Shown here: positions 1-6,366 of the stretch, one piece after another
Layout of the letters: the number at the start of each line of letters is the position of its first letter
Numbering within the stretch: position 1 is the stretch's first letter
NCBI GenBank assembly: GCA_000435195.1
Contig: FR880281.1
Location: 18,849 to 30,459, forward strand
DNA from: Clostridium sp. CAG:169
GTDB lineage: Bacteria; Bacillota; Clostridia; Oscillospirales; Ruminococcaceae
Length of the DNA stretch: 11,611 bases
Direction of reading: 5' to 3'
The notes under the pieces: model-generated
Database searches by the model: none
What the model was told of the DNA's origin: nothing
What the model saw: the letters and a program-made list of their open reading frames with translations, nothing else
Position numbers and translations under genes: made by a program

Positions 1-2071
1 CCCCCAGCCGCAGGTCGCTCACCGGCACCTTGGTCTTGATGATGCCCGCTTGCACCTGCACATTTCCGGCATTGTCCGGGTCGGAAAGCAGGACGCCTTC
101 CTCATTGAGCTGGGTAATCAGCACCAAATCGCCTTTTTTAAACGGACGCGGAGGGGTGTATTCCTCCTTCACCCTGCCGATGACCGGGTTGGCAGTGTCC
201 TCCAGACGGTTGATATTGGATCGGTAGGAGGATTTTGCACCCTGCACCAGCCTGGAAAATTCCTCGCTTTCCTTCTGGCGGCGGATGTCATCCAGCTCCT
301 GCAGCAGCTTTTCCGACTCTGCTTTTACCGAGGAAACGATACGGTTTGCTTTTTCCTGTGCGTTTTGCAGCTCGCGGTCCATCTGTTTGTAGGTCTTTTG
401 CTTAAACTGCTCCAGATTTCTCTTGGATTCCAGCTGCTCTGCACGCAGGCGGTCGACCTCTTCCTTCTCCTTTTCCAGCTCCTGTCGGGTCTGGTCCAGC
501 TGAGAAAGGACATCTTCAAAGCGGGTCTTTTCCGCAGAGATATTGCGTTTTGCCGCTTCGATGATTTCCTCCGGCAGTCCCAACCGCTGGCTGATGGCAA
601 ATGCGTTGGATTTGCCGGGAATTCCAATCAGCAGACGGTAGGTCGGCTTGAGGGTTTCCACATCGAACTCGCAGCTTGCGTTGCAGACGCCCGGCGTTTG
701 CAGAGCATATTCCTTGATTTCCGCATAATGGGTAGTCGCACCCACCTTGGCGCCGTACATGGCAAGGCGCTCCATGATGGAGATTGCCAAAGCAGCGCCT
801 TCGACCGGGTCGGTACCCGAACCCAATTCGTCGATCAGCACCAGGCTGTCCGAATCGGCTTCCTCGATGATGGAAACGATGTTGGTCATGTGCGCCGAGA
901 AGGTGGACAGGCTTTGCTCGATGCTCTGTTCGTCACCGATGTCCACCAGCACCTTCTTGTACACCGAAATGCTGCTGTTTTCTGCGACCGGCAGCATCAA
1001 ACCGCACATCGCCATCAGGGTCAGCAGACCCATTGTTTTTAAGGTAACAGTTTTACCGCCAGTGTTTGGACCGGTGATGACCAAGGTATTAAAATCCTTG
1101 CCCAGATTGACATCGATCGGGACCACCTTCTCCGGGTCGATCAACGGATGACGGGCGCGTTTTAAGTCGATCTCGCCGGTTTGCAGAATGTTCGGCACCG
1201 TTGCCTTCATCTTATAAGCCAGGGATGCCTTTGCAAAATACAGGTCGATTTCGACCAACGAGCGATAGCTGTAAATAATCGACTCGGCAAACTCGCCCAC
1301 CTTGACCGAAAGCTCCATGATGATGCGGTCCACTTCCTGCTTTTCCTTTGCCTGAAGCACCCGAATCTCATTGTTTGCCTCAACGACTGCCATCGGCTCG
1401 ATGAAGAGGGTCGCGCCGCTTGAGGAGGTATCGTGTACCAGACCTTTGATTTCCGAGCGATATTCGCTCTTGACCGGTACAACGAATCTTCCGTCACGCT
1501 GGGTAACCAGCGCTTCCTGCAAATATTTGCTCTGGGTCGGGGATTTGATCAGCTGGTCCAACCGTTCCCGCACCCGCAGCTTTGCCTGATTGATCTTTCT
1601 TCGCAGGCTTGCCAGTTCGGCGCTGGCGCTGTCCGCCAACTCTTCCTCCGACAGAACCGCGTTGTCTATCGTGTTTTCCAGCTCTCTGTTCGGGGTCAGC
1701 ACCTCAAACAGAGGGTCCAGCGAGGTACTTTCGCCCTCGCAGCGTTTTCTCCAATCCTTGACCGAGCGGATGTTGTGCAGCACCGATGAAACGTCCATCA
1801 GTTCCCGCAGCGAAAGGTTGGAGCCTTTTTCTGCCTTGCGCAGTGCCATCTCGCAGTTCTTCAGTTTATGTAAAGACGGCGAGGTGTATCTTGCGCTGAG
1901 CATATAAGCATCGGAGGTCTTTTTCATCAAAAGCTGGACGGTAGAAAAATCATCGGACGGTGTCAGCGACAGAGCCATGCGTTTGCTGTCATCGCAGTTG
2001 GCTTGGTCTGCCAGCTTTGCCAGCACCTTGTCCAGCTCCAGCGTATGAAAATACCGCTGTGCCTGATACAT
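1..2071 (-). CDS. mutS2: MutS2 family protein (partial, C-terminus off window)
   Basis: This is a homologue of the MutS2 ATPase/nuclease, which acts on branched DNA (suppressing recombination) and, in B. subtilis, on collided ribosomes. The ATG at 2071 follows the recO stop directly (TAAATG), with GAGGAA about 11 nt upstream. About 690 residues are visible. The Walker A motif GPNTGGKT is at residues 334-341 and the Walker B/D-loop motif LIDELGSGTDP carries D414 and E415. Upstream is the MutS core/lever region with the RDGRFVVPVK and SSSGATLFIEP motifs. Roughly residues 505-605 are charged, heptad-like coiled coil. From about residue 640 comes a KOW-like segment starting PFKKGDLVLI. Full MutS2 proteins are near 785 aa, so the C-terminal Smr nuclease domain should lie off the left edge and cannot be confirmed. 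The mismatch-binding domain I of MutS is absent, as expected for MutS2. It is the last visible gene of the operon and probably translationally coupled to recO. Confidence 0.95.
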   Translation of the reverse strand, partial: MYQAQRYFHTLELDKVLAKLADQANCDDSKRMALSLTPSDDFSTVQLLMKKTSDAYMLSARYTSPSLHKLKNCEMALRKAEKGSNLSLRELMDVSSVLHNIRSVKDWRKRCEGESTSLDPLFEVLTPNRELENTIDNAVLSEEELADSASAELASLRRKINQAKLRVRERLDQLIKSPTQSKYLQEALVTQRDGRFVVPVKSEYRSEIKGLVHDTSSSGATLFIEPMAVVEANNEIRVLQAKEKQEVDRIIMELSVKVGEFAESIIYSYRSLVEIDLYFAKASLAYKMKATVPNILQTGEIDLKRARHPLIDPEKVVPIDVNLGKDFNTLVITGPNTGGKTVTLKTMGLLTLMAMCGLMLPVAENSSISVYKKVLVDIGDEQSIEQSLSTFSAHMTNIVSIIEEADSDSLVLIDELGSGTDPVEGAALAISIMERLAMYGAKVGATTHYAEIKEYALQTPGVCNASCEFDVETLKPTYRLLIGIPGKSNAFAISQRLGLPEEIIEAAKRNISAEKTRFEDVLSQLDQTRQELEKEKEEVDRLRAEQLESKRNLEQFKQKTYKQMDRELQNAQEKANRIVSSVKAESEKLLQELDDIRRQKESEEFSRLVQGAKSSYRSNINRLEDTANPVIGRVKEEYTPPRPFKKGDLVLITQLNEEGVLLSDPDNAGNVQVQAGIIKTKVPVSDLRLG

Positions 2072-2932
2072 TTATTTCACTTCCTCATTTGTGATTGCTT
2101 GTGGTGTTTGCGGCTCCGCAGACTCCTGTGGTACAGGGCGCTGCAACAACGGCTTCATCAGCGACTGTTGCAGCGAGCGGGTCTGGGCGCGCAAATTGTC
2201 ATAAAATTCCTGGGAGGGAAAGCGTTTGTCCAGGTGGGTGTTCAGGTAAACCTCGGTGAGTATCCCTAGGTTGTACAGCCCTGCCTCACTCATTTTGAAG
2301 CGGAAAACCCGATTTCCCTGCGCAAACACAATGTGCCGCATGGCTGCCAGCTGGTCCTTGGTCAATGGGACATACCCCTGCGGTTTTTCTTGCTCACAGC
2401 AGTTTGCACAAAGCAGCTTGCCAGTATAGTGTGAAAAGTAGAACTGCTCCGCCTGATACTGCCCGCAGCAGGTGCATCCCACCAGGTCGGGCATATATCC
2501 TGCCATCGTCAGCAGCCGCAGCTCGAACAAAGGCTTGATAAAGTCCACCGTGCGCTGGTCGGTTTCCAGCAGATGCAAACAGTTGAGCATCAGACTCAGA
2601 TATTCCTGCGCCGGTTCTCCCTGCGGGACCAAGGTTTCGGCAAGCTCTCCCATATAGGCTGCCAGGCTGGTCTTTTCCAAATCCTCCCGCAGATGATAAA
2701 AAATCCGGTTGGTTTCCGCTCCATCGACACAGTACTGGTCCTTATTAAAAAAAATCAGAAAGTCGGAATAGGAAAACAGGTCAATAGCAGCAGCCAACGA
2801 ACTGCGCATCTTGCGCGAAGTGCGAATAAACGCCTTGATGACGCCATATTCTCCGGTCAGGATGGTCAGCATCCTGTTATCGTTGCTCAGGACCTTCTCC
2901 CGTATGACCAGTCCGCTCGTTTTCAGCAGCAT
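2072..2932 (-). CDS. recO: DNA repair protein RecO
   Basis: RecO works with RecR and RecF to load RecA onto SSB-coated single-stranded DNA during gap repair and recombination. The 286-aa product has an N-terminal OB fold (about residues 1-80; early sequence KTSGLVIREKVLSNDNRMLT). A helical domain follows, with a zinc-site arrangement C153-x2-C156 and C175-x2-C178. The last roughly 30 residues form a Pro/Gln/Glu-rich tail that is probably disordered and is longer than I expect for the family. I chose the ATG at 2932 because AAGGGA lies 9 nt upstream and RecO proteins usually begin close to this point. A TTG at 2956 would add eight residues (LTEKGQGQ) but has no clear ribosome site. The start lies inside the preceding yqzL-like frame, giving a 56-nt overlap in a different frame, and the stop abuts the mutS2 start, so coupled translation is likely. 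Confidence 0.95.
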   Translation of the reverse strand: MLLKTSGLVIREKVLSNDNRMLTILTGEYGVIKAFIRTSRKMRSSLAAAIDLFSYSDFLIFFNKDQYCVDGAETNRIFYHLREDLEKTSLAAYMGELAETLVPQGEPAQEYLSLMLNCLHLLETDQRTVDFIKPLFELRLLTMAGYMPDLVGCTCCGQYQAEQFYFSHYTGKLLCANCCEQEKPQGYVPLTKDQLAAMRHIVFAQGNRVFRFKMSEAGLYNLGILTEVYLNTHLDKRFPSQEFYDNLRAQTRSLQQSLMKPLLQRPVPQESAEPQTPQAITNEEVK

Positions 2933-3044
2933 CTGTCCCTGTCCCTTCTCTGTCAATCTGTGCGCAGTAGTTTAGATAATCGGCAACCGTTCCGCTTTGT
3001 TCAAACTGCATCCATGCAGCAAGGCGTTCTTTGTCTTCTCTCAT
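2877..3044 (-). CDS. YqzL-like small protein (55 aa)
   Basis: This short gene lies between era and recO. The ATG at 3044 has a strong Shine-Dalgarno (AGGAG, 8 nt spacer), the frame runs 55 codons to TAA at 2877-2879, and the last 56 nt overlap recO in another frame. Residues 11-28 contain the pattern W-x2-F-x2-SG-x-V-x-DYL-x-Y (AWMQFEQSGTVADYLNY). From memory this resembles the B. subtilis YqzL family (about 47 aa), and yqzL sits in the same place between era and recO. The function of YqzL is unknown to me. The part after about residue 34 overlaps recO, is rich in Gly/Glu/Thr, and is probably unconstrained at the protein level. Position, ribosome site and the aromatic core together make it a likely real gene. 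The family assignment is an inference without alignment. Confidence 0.72.
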   Translation of the reverse strand: MREDKERLAAWMQFEQSGTVADYLNYCAQIDREGTGTDAAENERTGHTGEGPEQR

Positions 3045-3055
3045 GGCAACCACTC

Positions 3056-3073
3056 CTGTAAATTGTTTTACAG
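3056..3073. promoter_or_regulatory. Perfect 7+4+7 palindrome at the RBS of the yqzL-like gene
   Basis: The 18-nt palindrome CTGTAAA-N4-TTTACAG lies in the 74-nt gap between era and the yqzL-like gene. In the minus-strand transcript it can fold into a 7-bp hairpin with an ACAA loop. Its 3' arm ends in CAG, whose last two bases are the first two of the AGGAG ribosome site at 3053-3057. It could modestly limit ribosome access, mark an mRNA processing site, or be a protein operator. No T-tract follows, so it is not a terminator. No function can be assigned from sequence alone. Confidence 0.4.
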
Positions 3074-3118
3074 AAATCAGTATGCCCAGATTTTCTCTCT
3101 TTTTGCAGTCGGGATATT

Positions 3119-4006
3119 TTAATTAAAGCCCAGGTCGCGGATGGAAAATTCGCTGTTTCTCCAATCCTCACGAATCTTGACCCAACACTGCAAATTGACC
3201 CGGCTTTCCAGGAAGGATTCGATTTCGGTGCGGGACTCGCTGGCGATTTTTTTGAGCATCGCTCCCTTTTTGCCGATGATCATGCCCTTGTGGCTGGATT
3301 TTTCACACAGGATGGTGGCATCAATATCCATGATGTCCTTGCCTTCCCGCTCCCGCATCCGCTCGATGACCACTGCGGTTCCGTGCGGAATTTCATCGCG
3401 CATATTGCGCAGGACCTTTTCCCGGATGATTTCTGCCACGATCACCTTCTCCGGCTGGTCGGTCAGGGTATCATTTGGGAAAAAGTGTGGTCCTTCCTGT
3501 GCCTGCTGCTGAATCAGCGAAAGCAGCAGATCGGTTCCGTCCTTCTCACGGACACTGATAGGAACCACCTGCTCAAAGTCATACAGCTTGGAGATGGCAA
3601 CCATCTTTTTGACCATATCTTCTTTGTTTGCCAGCGCATCGATTTTATTGATGACCAGAATAGCAGGCAGATGCAGTTCCTTAATATTTTCAATCAGAGC
3701 AAGCTCCGACTCGGTGATGTCGCCAAACGGGTCGGTGACAAAAACAGCACAGTCCACGTCGCCCACCGAATCGGTCACCTGCTTGACCATGTAATCGCCC
3801 AGCTTGTTCTTTGGTTTGTGCAGTCCCGGGGTGTCGATAAAGACCAGCTGCACCTCATCCTGTGTCAAAACACCGGTGATGCGGGTGCGGGTGGTCTGCG
3901 GCTTATCCGAAATGATGGCGATTTTCTCTCCCACCAGGAGGTTGAGCAAAGAAGATTTACCCACATTCGGTTTTCCTACAATGGCAACAAATGCCGATCT
4001 TGTCAT
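3119..4006 (-). CDS. era: GTPase Era
   Basis: Era is an essential GTPase that binds the 3' region of 16S rRNA and assists 30S subunit maturation near the membrane. The 295-aa length matches the family. The G1 motif GKPNVGKS is at residues 11-18, the switch region with QTTRTRITGV at about 37-46, G3 DTPG at 58-61 (followed by LHKPKNKLG), and G4 NKID at 120-123. The C-terminal KH domain has GMIIGKKG at 241-248, which contacts the 3' end of 16S rRNA in known homologues. The ATG at 4006 is preceded by AGGCAGGA at a suitable distance. The gene follows dgkA by 24 nt in the same operon as ybeY, whose product also acts in 16S 3'-end processing, so co-expression makes functional sense. Nothing looks broken. 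Confidence 0.98.
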   Translation of the reverse strand: MTRSAFVAIVGKPNVGKSSLLNLLVGEKIAIISDKPQTTRTRITGVLTQDEVQLVFIDTPGLHKPKNKLGDYMVKQVTDSVGDVDCAVFVTDPFGDITESELALIENIKELHLPAILVINKIDALANKEDMVKKMVAISKLYDFEQVVPISVREKDGTDLLLSLIQQQAQEGPHFFPNDTLTDQPEKVIVAEIIREKVLRNMRDEIPHGTAVVIERMREREGKDIMDIDATILCEKSSHKGMIIGKKGAMLKKIASESRTEIESFLESRVNLQCWVKIREDWRNSEFSIRDLGFN

Positions 4007-4030
4007 GTATATCCTGCCTTTCGTTTGTTG

Positions 4031-4516
4031 TCAACAATCTTTATTCTTTCCGGTTGTACCGCGGTCGGTAAAAAAGAGGACAAAGCATCCTGCACACACT
4101 ACCGCTATCAGCAGCACAATCGTTCGGGTGGGCGAGGAGAAAATCTCCTGCATCAACCGGCGAAGCACCTGCGGTTTCCAAAACAAAAACAATCCGACCC
4201 CCACCGAAGCGATAGCATTGACCAGCACCGCTCCTGCTGCCGCATCCTTTGCCAGCTTTGCCAGTGGATTGCGCTGCGGACAGCACAAATCCACCGTTCG
4301 TTCAATCGCGGTGTTGACAAGCTCCGCCGAAATCACCAACGCGATGGTCAAAATCAGCAGCGCCAGCTCCGACCGCTCCAAAGCAAAGTATCTTTGAAAG
4401 TACAGCACAAAGGCAGCTGCCGTCAGGTGAAAGCGCAGGTGTGGTTCCTGCCGAATCGCCTGCAAAATTCCGCTGCCTGCCGCTGCAAAGGACGAAAAAA
4501 GGTTACTCCTGTACAT
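4031..4516 (-). CDS. dgkA: Diacylglycerol/undecaprenol kinase family protein with extra C-terminal helix
   Basis: This is a small integral-membrane lipid kinase. In Gram-positives this family phosphorylates undecaprenol (B. subtilis DgkA), recycling the cell-wall lipid carrier; diacylglycerol is the alternative substrate. From the ATG at 4516 the product is 161 aa. The N-terminal amphipathic stretch ends in RQEPHLRFH (about residues 22-30). The family motif ELVNTAIE is at 65-72 and KDAAAGAV at 90-97, both carrying the conserved acidic residues. Hydrophobic helices fall at about 30-45, 51-70 and 93-112. Typical members stop soon after the third helix. Here a further segment, including a fourth helix at about 133-149, extends the protein by about 45 residues. 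A TTG at 4531 is possible but would add only five residues. The ATG overlaps the end of ybeY by 14 nt. I see no strong ribosome site, so translation probably depends on coupling. Confidence 0.93.
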   Translation of the reverse strand: MYRSNLFSSFAAAGSGILQAIRQEPHLRFHLTAAAFVLYFQRYFALERSELALLILTIALVISAELVNTAIERTVDLCCPQRNPLAKLAKDAAAGAVLVNAIASVGVGLFLFWKPQVLRRLMQEIFSSPTRTIVLLIAVVCAGCFVLFFTDRGTTGKNKDC

Positions 4517-5015
4517 CTTCTTCGCCCACAAAGCTCATATCTCTTTGCAGACCCAGCTTGGTCAGTACCAGCTCTTCCTTCTCACGCATCCGCAGCGCCT
4601 CCAGGTTGCTGCCTTCGTGGTCATAGCCCAACAGATGCAGCATCGAGTGTACTGTCAAAAAGCCGATCTCTCTGCGCAGCGAATGTCCGTACATCTGTGC
4701 CTGCTCGATGGCACGTTCCACCGAGATGACGATGTCGCCCAGCATATAAGCGCCGGTTTCATTGTTGTAATCATAGACGCCGTTTTCTCCCAACGGGAAG
4801 GAAAGAACATCGGTCGCGGTGTTTTTGTCGCGGAACTCATTGTTGAGCTGCTTAATCTGCTCGTTGTCCACAAAGCTGACGCTGACCTCTGCCGCACCCT
4901 GAAAATCCTCCATGGTCAATACGGCGCTGCAACAGCGTCTGACCAGCAAGCGGATGCCGGTCGGAATTTTAACTGCCTTCTGTTTATTCGAAATTGAAAC
5001 TTTTACTCCATCCAT
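4503..5015 (-). CDS. ybeY: Endoribonuclease YbeY (rRNA maturation factor)
   Basis: YbeY is a zinc-dependent endoribonuclease needed for 16S rRNA 3'-end maturation and 70S quality control. The 170-aa product carries the signature H-x3-H-x5-H at residues 123, 127 and 133 (HSMLHLLGYDH). The conserved TDVLSFP is at 68-74, and the strand GDIVIS follows at about 93-98. The start is fixed: the phoH stop TAG lies in the same frame just two codons upstream (TAG AGT ATG), so no earlier start is possible. The nearest ribosome site, AAGGAGG at 5030-5036, lies inside the phoH 3' end with a long 14-nt spacer, so coupling to phoH translation may help. Its operon partners PhoH and Era are also linked to RNA and ribosome processing. 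Confidence 0.97.
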   Translation of the reverse strand: MDGVKVSISNKQKAVKIPTGIRLLVRRCCSAVLTMEDFQGAAEVSVSFVDNEQIKQLNNEFRDKNTATDVLSFPLGENGVYDYNNETGAYMLGDIVISVERAIEQAQMYGHSLRREIGFLTVHSMLHLLGYDHEGSNLEALRMREKEELVLTKLGLQRDMSFVGEEDVQE

Positions 5016-5018
5016 ACT

Positions 5019-6023
5019 CTATCTGCGAGCCTCCTTATTATGATACCTTTCATATGCTGTAATAATATCCTGCACCAATTTATGTCTGACAACGTCCTTT
5101 TCGGTCAGGCGCATGATGGCAATATCGTCGATATTCTTCAGCACCTTCACCGCTTCAATCAGTCCCGAGCGCCCTGCGTTGGGCAGGTCGATCTGGGTGA
5201 CGTCGCCGGTTACGATTGCCTTTGAGTTAAAGCCCAATCGGGTCAAAAACATCTTCATCTGCTCCGGTGTGGTGTTCTGCGCCTCATCCAGAATGATAAA
5301 AGAATCGTCCAGTGTTCGACCGCGCATATATGCCAGCGGTGCCACCTCGATGCAGCCCTTTTCCATGTTCCGTTGAAAATTTTCCGGGCCCATCATGTCA
5401 AACATCGCATCGTACAATGGGCGCAGATATGGGTCCACCTTGTCCTGCAAATCTCCCGGCAGAAAGCCCAGCTTTTCCCCTGCTTCCACCGCCGGACGGG
5501 TGAGGATGATGCGGCTGACCTGCTCATCACGGAAGGCACGCACCGCCATTGCTACTGCCAGATAGGTCTTTCCGGTGCCGGCAGGTCCGATGCCGAAGGT
5601 GATGGTGTTGTTCTGGATTGCATCGGTGTATTTTTTCTGTCCCAGCGTTTTGGGCTTGACCGGCTTGCCCTTGACCGTCACCGCGATGCAGCTGTTGTTC
5701 ATCTGCACCATGCTCTGCTCGCTGCCCTGTTCCACCAATGTAATCACATAGCGGACATTCTGTTCCGACAGGGTCCCGTCCTTTGCAATCATCGCAAGCA
5801 GGGTGTCCACTGTGCGCTGCGCTTTGGAAACCGCCTCGCTTTCGCCGGTGATTTTCACCTCGGTGCCGCGGCAGACAAGATGCACGCCAAAATGCTCTTC
5901 AATAATTTTTGCGTTCTGGTCCGCATTTCCAAACAGGATCAGAACCTGTTCTATTTTTTCAATCTGCAATACCTGTTCGATGAATTTTCCCTCCAAAAAT
6001 ATATTAAAATAACAATCTTTCAA
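5019..6023 (-). CDS. phoH: PhoH family ATPase
   Basis: PhoH-like proteins are P-loop ATPases linked to RNA metabolism, with a proposed helicase/ribonuclease-associated role and frequent neighbourhood with ybeY. Numbered from the TTG at 6023 (334 aa), an N-terminal RNA-binding-like region with FGNADQNAKIIEEHF (about 31-45) precedes the ATPase core. Walker A GPAGTGKT is at 146-153, the conserved LTRPAVEAGE at 174-183, Walker B FIILDEAQN at 242-250, VTGDVTQIDLP at 271-281 and MRLTEKDVVRH at 304-314. The start is uncertain. TTG 6023 has no ribosome site and sits only a few nt from the predicted transcription start. The only good ribosome site, GGAGGG at 5989-5994, points to an in-frame ATC at 5981, which would give 320 aa, close to the B. 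subtilis protein (about 319 aa). It is the first gene of the operon. Confidence 0.95.
   Translation of the reverse strand: MKDCYFNIFLEGKFIEQVLQIEKIEQVLILFGNADQNAKIIEEHFGVHLVCRGTEVKITGESEAVSKAQRTVDTLLAMIAKDGTLSEQNVRYVITLVEQGSEQSMVQMNNSCIAVTVKGKPVKPKTLGQKKYTDAIQNNTITFGIGPAGTGKTYLAVAMAVRAFRDEQVSRIILTRPAVEAGEKLGFLPGDLQDKVDPYLRPLYDAMFDMMGPENFQRNMEKGCIEVAPLAYMRGRTLDDSFIILDEAQNTTPEQMKMFLTRLGFNSKAIVTGDVTQIDLPNAGRSGLIEAVKVLKNIDDIAIMRLTEKDVVRHKLVQDIITAYERYHNKEARR
5989..5994 (-). promoter_or_regulatory. Ribosome binding site within annotated phoH 5' end
   Basis: GGAGGG is the only strong Shine-Dalgarno near the phoH start. It lies 7 nt before an in-frame ATC codon (5979-5981) and inside the frame opened by TTG 6023. 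The next in-frame NTG codon, TTG at 5969, is 19 nt away, too far for this site. This argues that translation begins at an unusual AUC codon, or that the longer TTG-initiated form is made with almost no leader. Confidence 0.5.
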
Positions 6024-6035
6024 TTTTCGTTAGTA

Positions 6036-6064
6036 ATTATACCACATCAAATCATTTTTTTAAA
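6036..6064 (-). promoter_or_regulatory. Proximal phoH operon promoter (extended -10)
   Basis: The minus strand has TGGTATAAT at 6036-6044, a perfect extended -10 element. A weak -35 (TTTAAA, 6059-6064) sits 17 nt upstream of the hexamer. A consensus TTGACA at 6070-6075 is 28 nt from the -10, too far to act with it. Transcription would start near 6028, leaving a leader of about 33 nt before the GGAGGG ribosome site of phoH. Confidence 0.65.
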
Positions 6065-6217
6065 TACTTTGTCAAAATTCAAGTGCAATATTTGTCATTT
6101 TGCTCAAAATTTCGTTCAAATTTTCTCTCATCTTTTTCTTTGTTCCCATTTAGAATCCCATCGAGATGAAAGCATCTGCTATCAAAAGTATCATGCTTTT
6201 TATTTTCCCTATTCTAT

Positions 6218-6247
6218 ATTATATCATAGCTCGCATTGGATTGTCAT
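6218..6247 (-). promoter_or_regulatory. Distal promoter upstream of phoH (extended -10)
   Basis: The minus strand has TGATATAAT (extended -10, hexamer 6218-6223). ATGACA at 6242-6247 serves as a near-consensus -35 with an 18-nt spacer. Transcription would start near 6211, about 180 nt upstream of the proximal start, giving a longer phoH leader that contains two micro-ORFs (see the intergenic entry). Confidence 0.5.
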
Positions 6248-6309
6248 TTGTGCAACTTTACTATTTATTTTCGCGCATCTTTTCCCATATCCTGACTGTC
6301 CTTCCATAG

Positions 6310-6347
6310 AAAAAGTCAGACCCTTCCTTTTCCGAAAGGGTCTGACT
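6310..6347 (-). terminator. Intrinsic terminator of the aminopeptidase P gene
   Basis: A perfect 12-bp stem (6314-6325 with 6336-6347) and a 10-nt loop are followed on the minus strand by TTTTTC. It begins about 20 nt after the aminopeptidase stop codon and separates this gene from the phoH operon. Confidence 0.9.
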
Positions 6348-6366
6348 GAAAACGATGGAGTCAGGA

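Larger units (their letters stand above)
6024..6366. other. AT-rich intergenic region between pepP-type gene and phoH
   Basis: About 340 nt hold no conventional gene. From right to left they contain the terminator of the aminopeptidase gene, a distal and a proximal minus-strand promoter, and a long AT-rich leader. Between the promoters lie two tiny minus-strand frames joined as TAAATG: 6150-6194 (14 codons, MILLIADAFISMGF) and 6072-6149 (25 codons, starting MGTKKKMRENLNEILSKM). Neither has a good ribosome site, and I do not claim they are translated. An inverted repeat AAAGCAT-N17-ATGCTTT spans 6169-6199. In Bacillus, yqfC and yqfD occupy this place; neither is present. Confidence 0.6.

Noticed and set aside
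50..1042. A 330-codon plus-strand frame
   Set aside because: It is antisense to the MutS2 ATPase and coiled-coil coding sequence, with no ribosome site or recognisable domain.
3056..3073. LexA (SOS) box ahead of recO
   Set aside because: CTGT-N10-ACAG resembles the proteobacterial CTGT-N8-ACAG site but is two bases too long, and Firmicute LexA boxes have a different sequence (CGAAC-N4-GTTCG).
4025..4037. Palindrome TTGTTG-N-CAACAA at the dgkA stop
   Set aside because: It has no room for a loop, no T-tract and overlaps the coding end. It is most likely coincidence.
3290..4729. A 479-codon open frame on the plus strand
   Set aside because: It runs antisense across era, dgkA and ybeY, all of which carry clear family motifs. 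Its translation is low in structure and rich in His/Gln/Arg, as expected of a shadow frame.
6169..6199. Inverted repeat AAAGCAT-N17-ATGCTTT as a plus-strand terminator
   Set aside because: A seven-bp stem with a large loop is weak, and no plus-strand gene precedes it.
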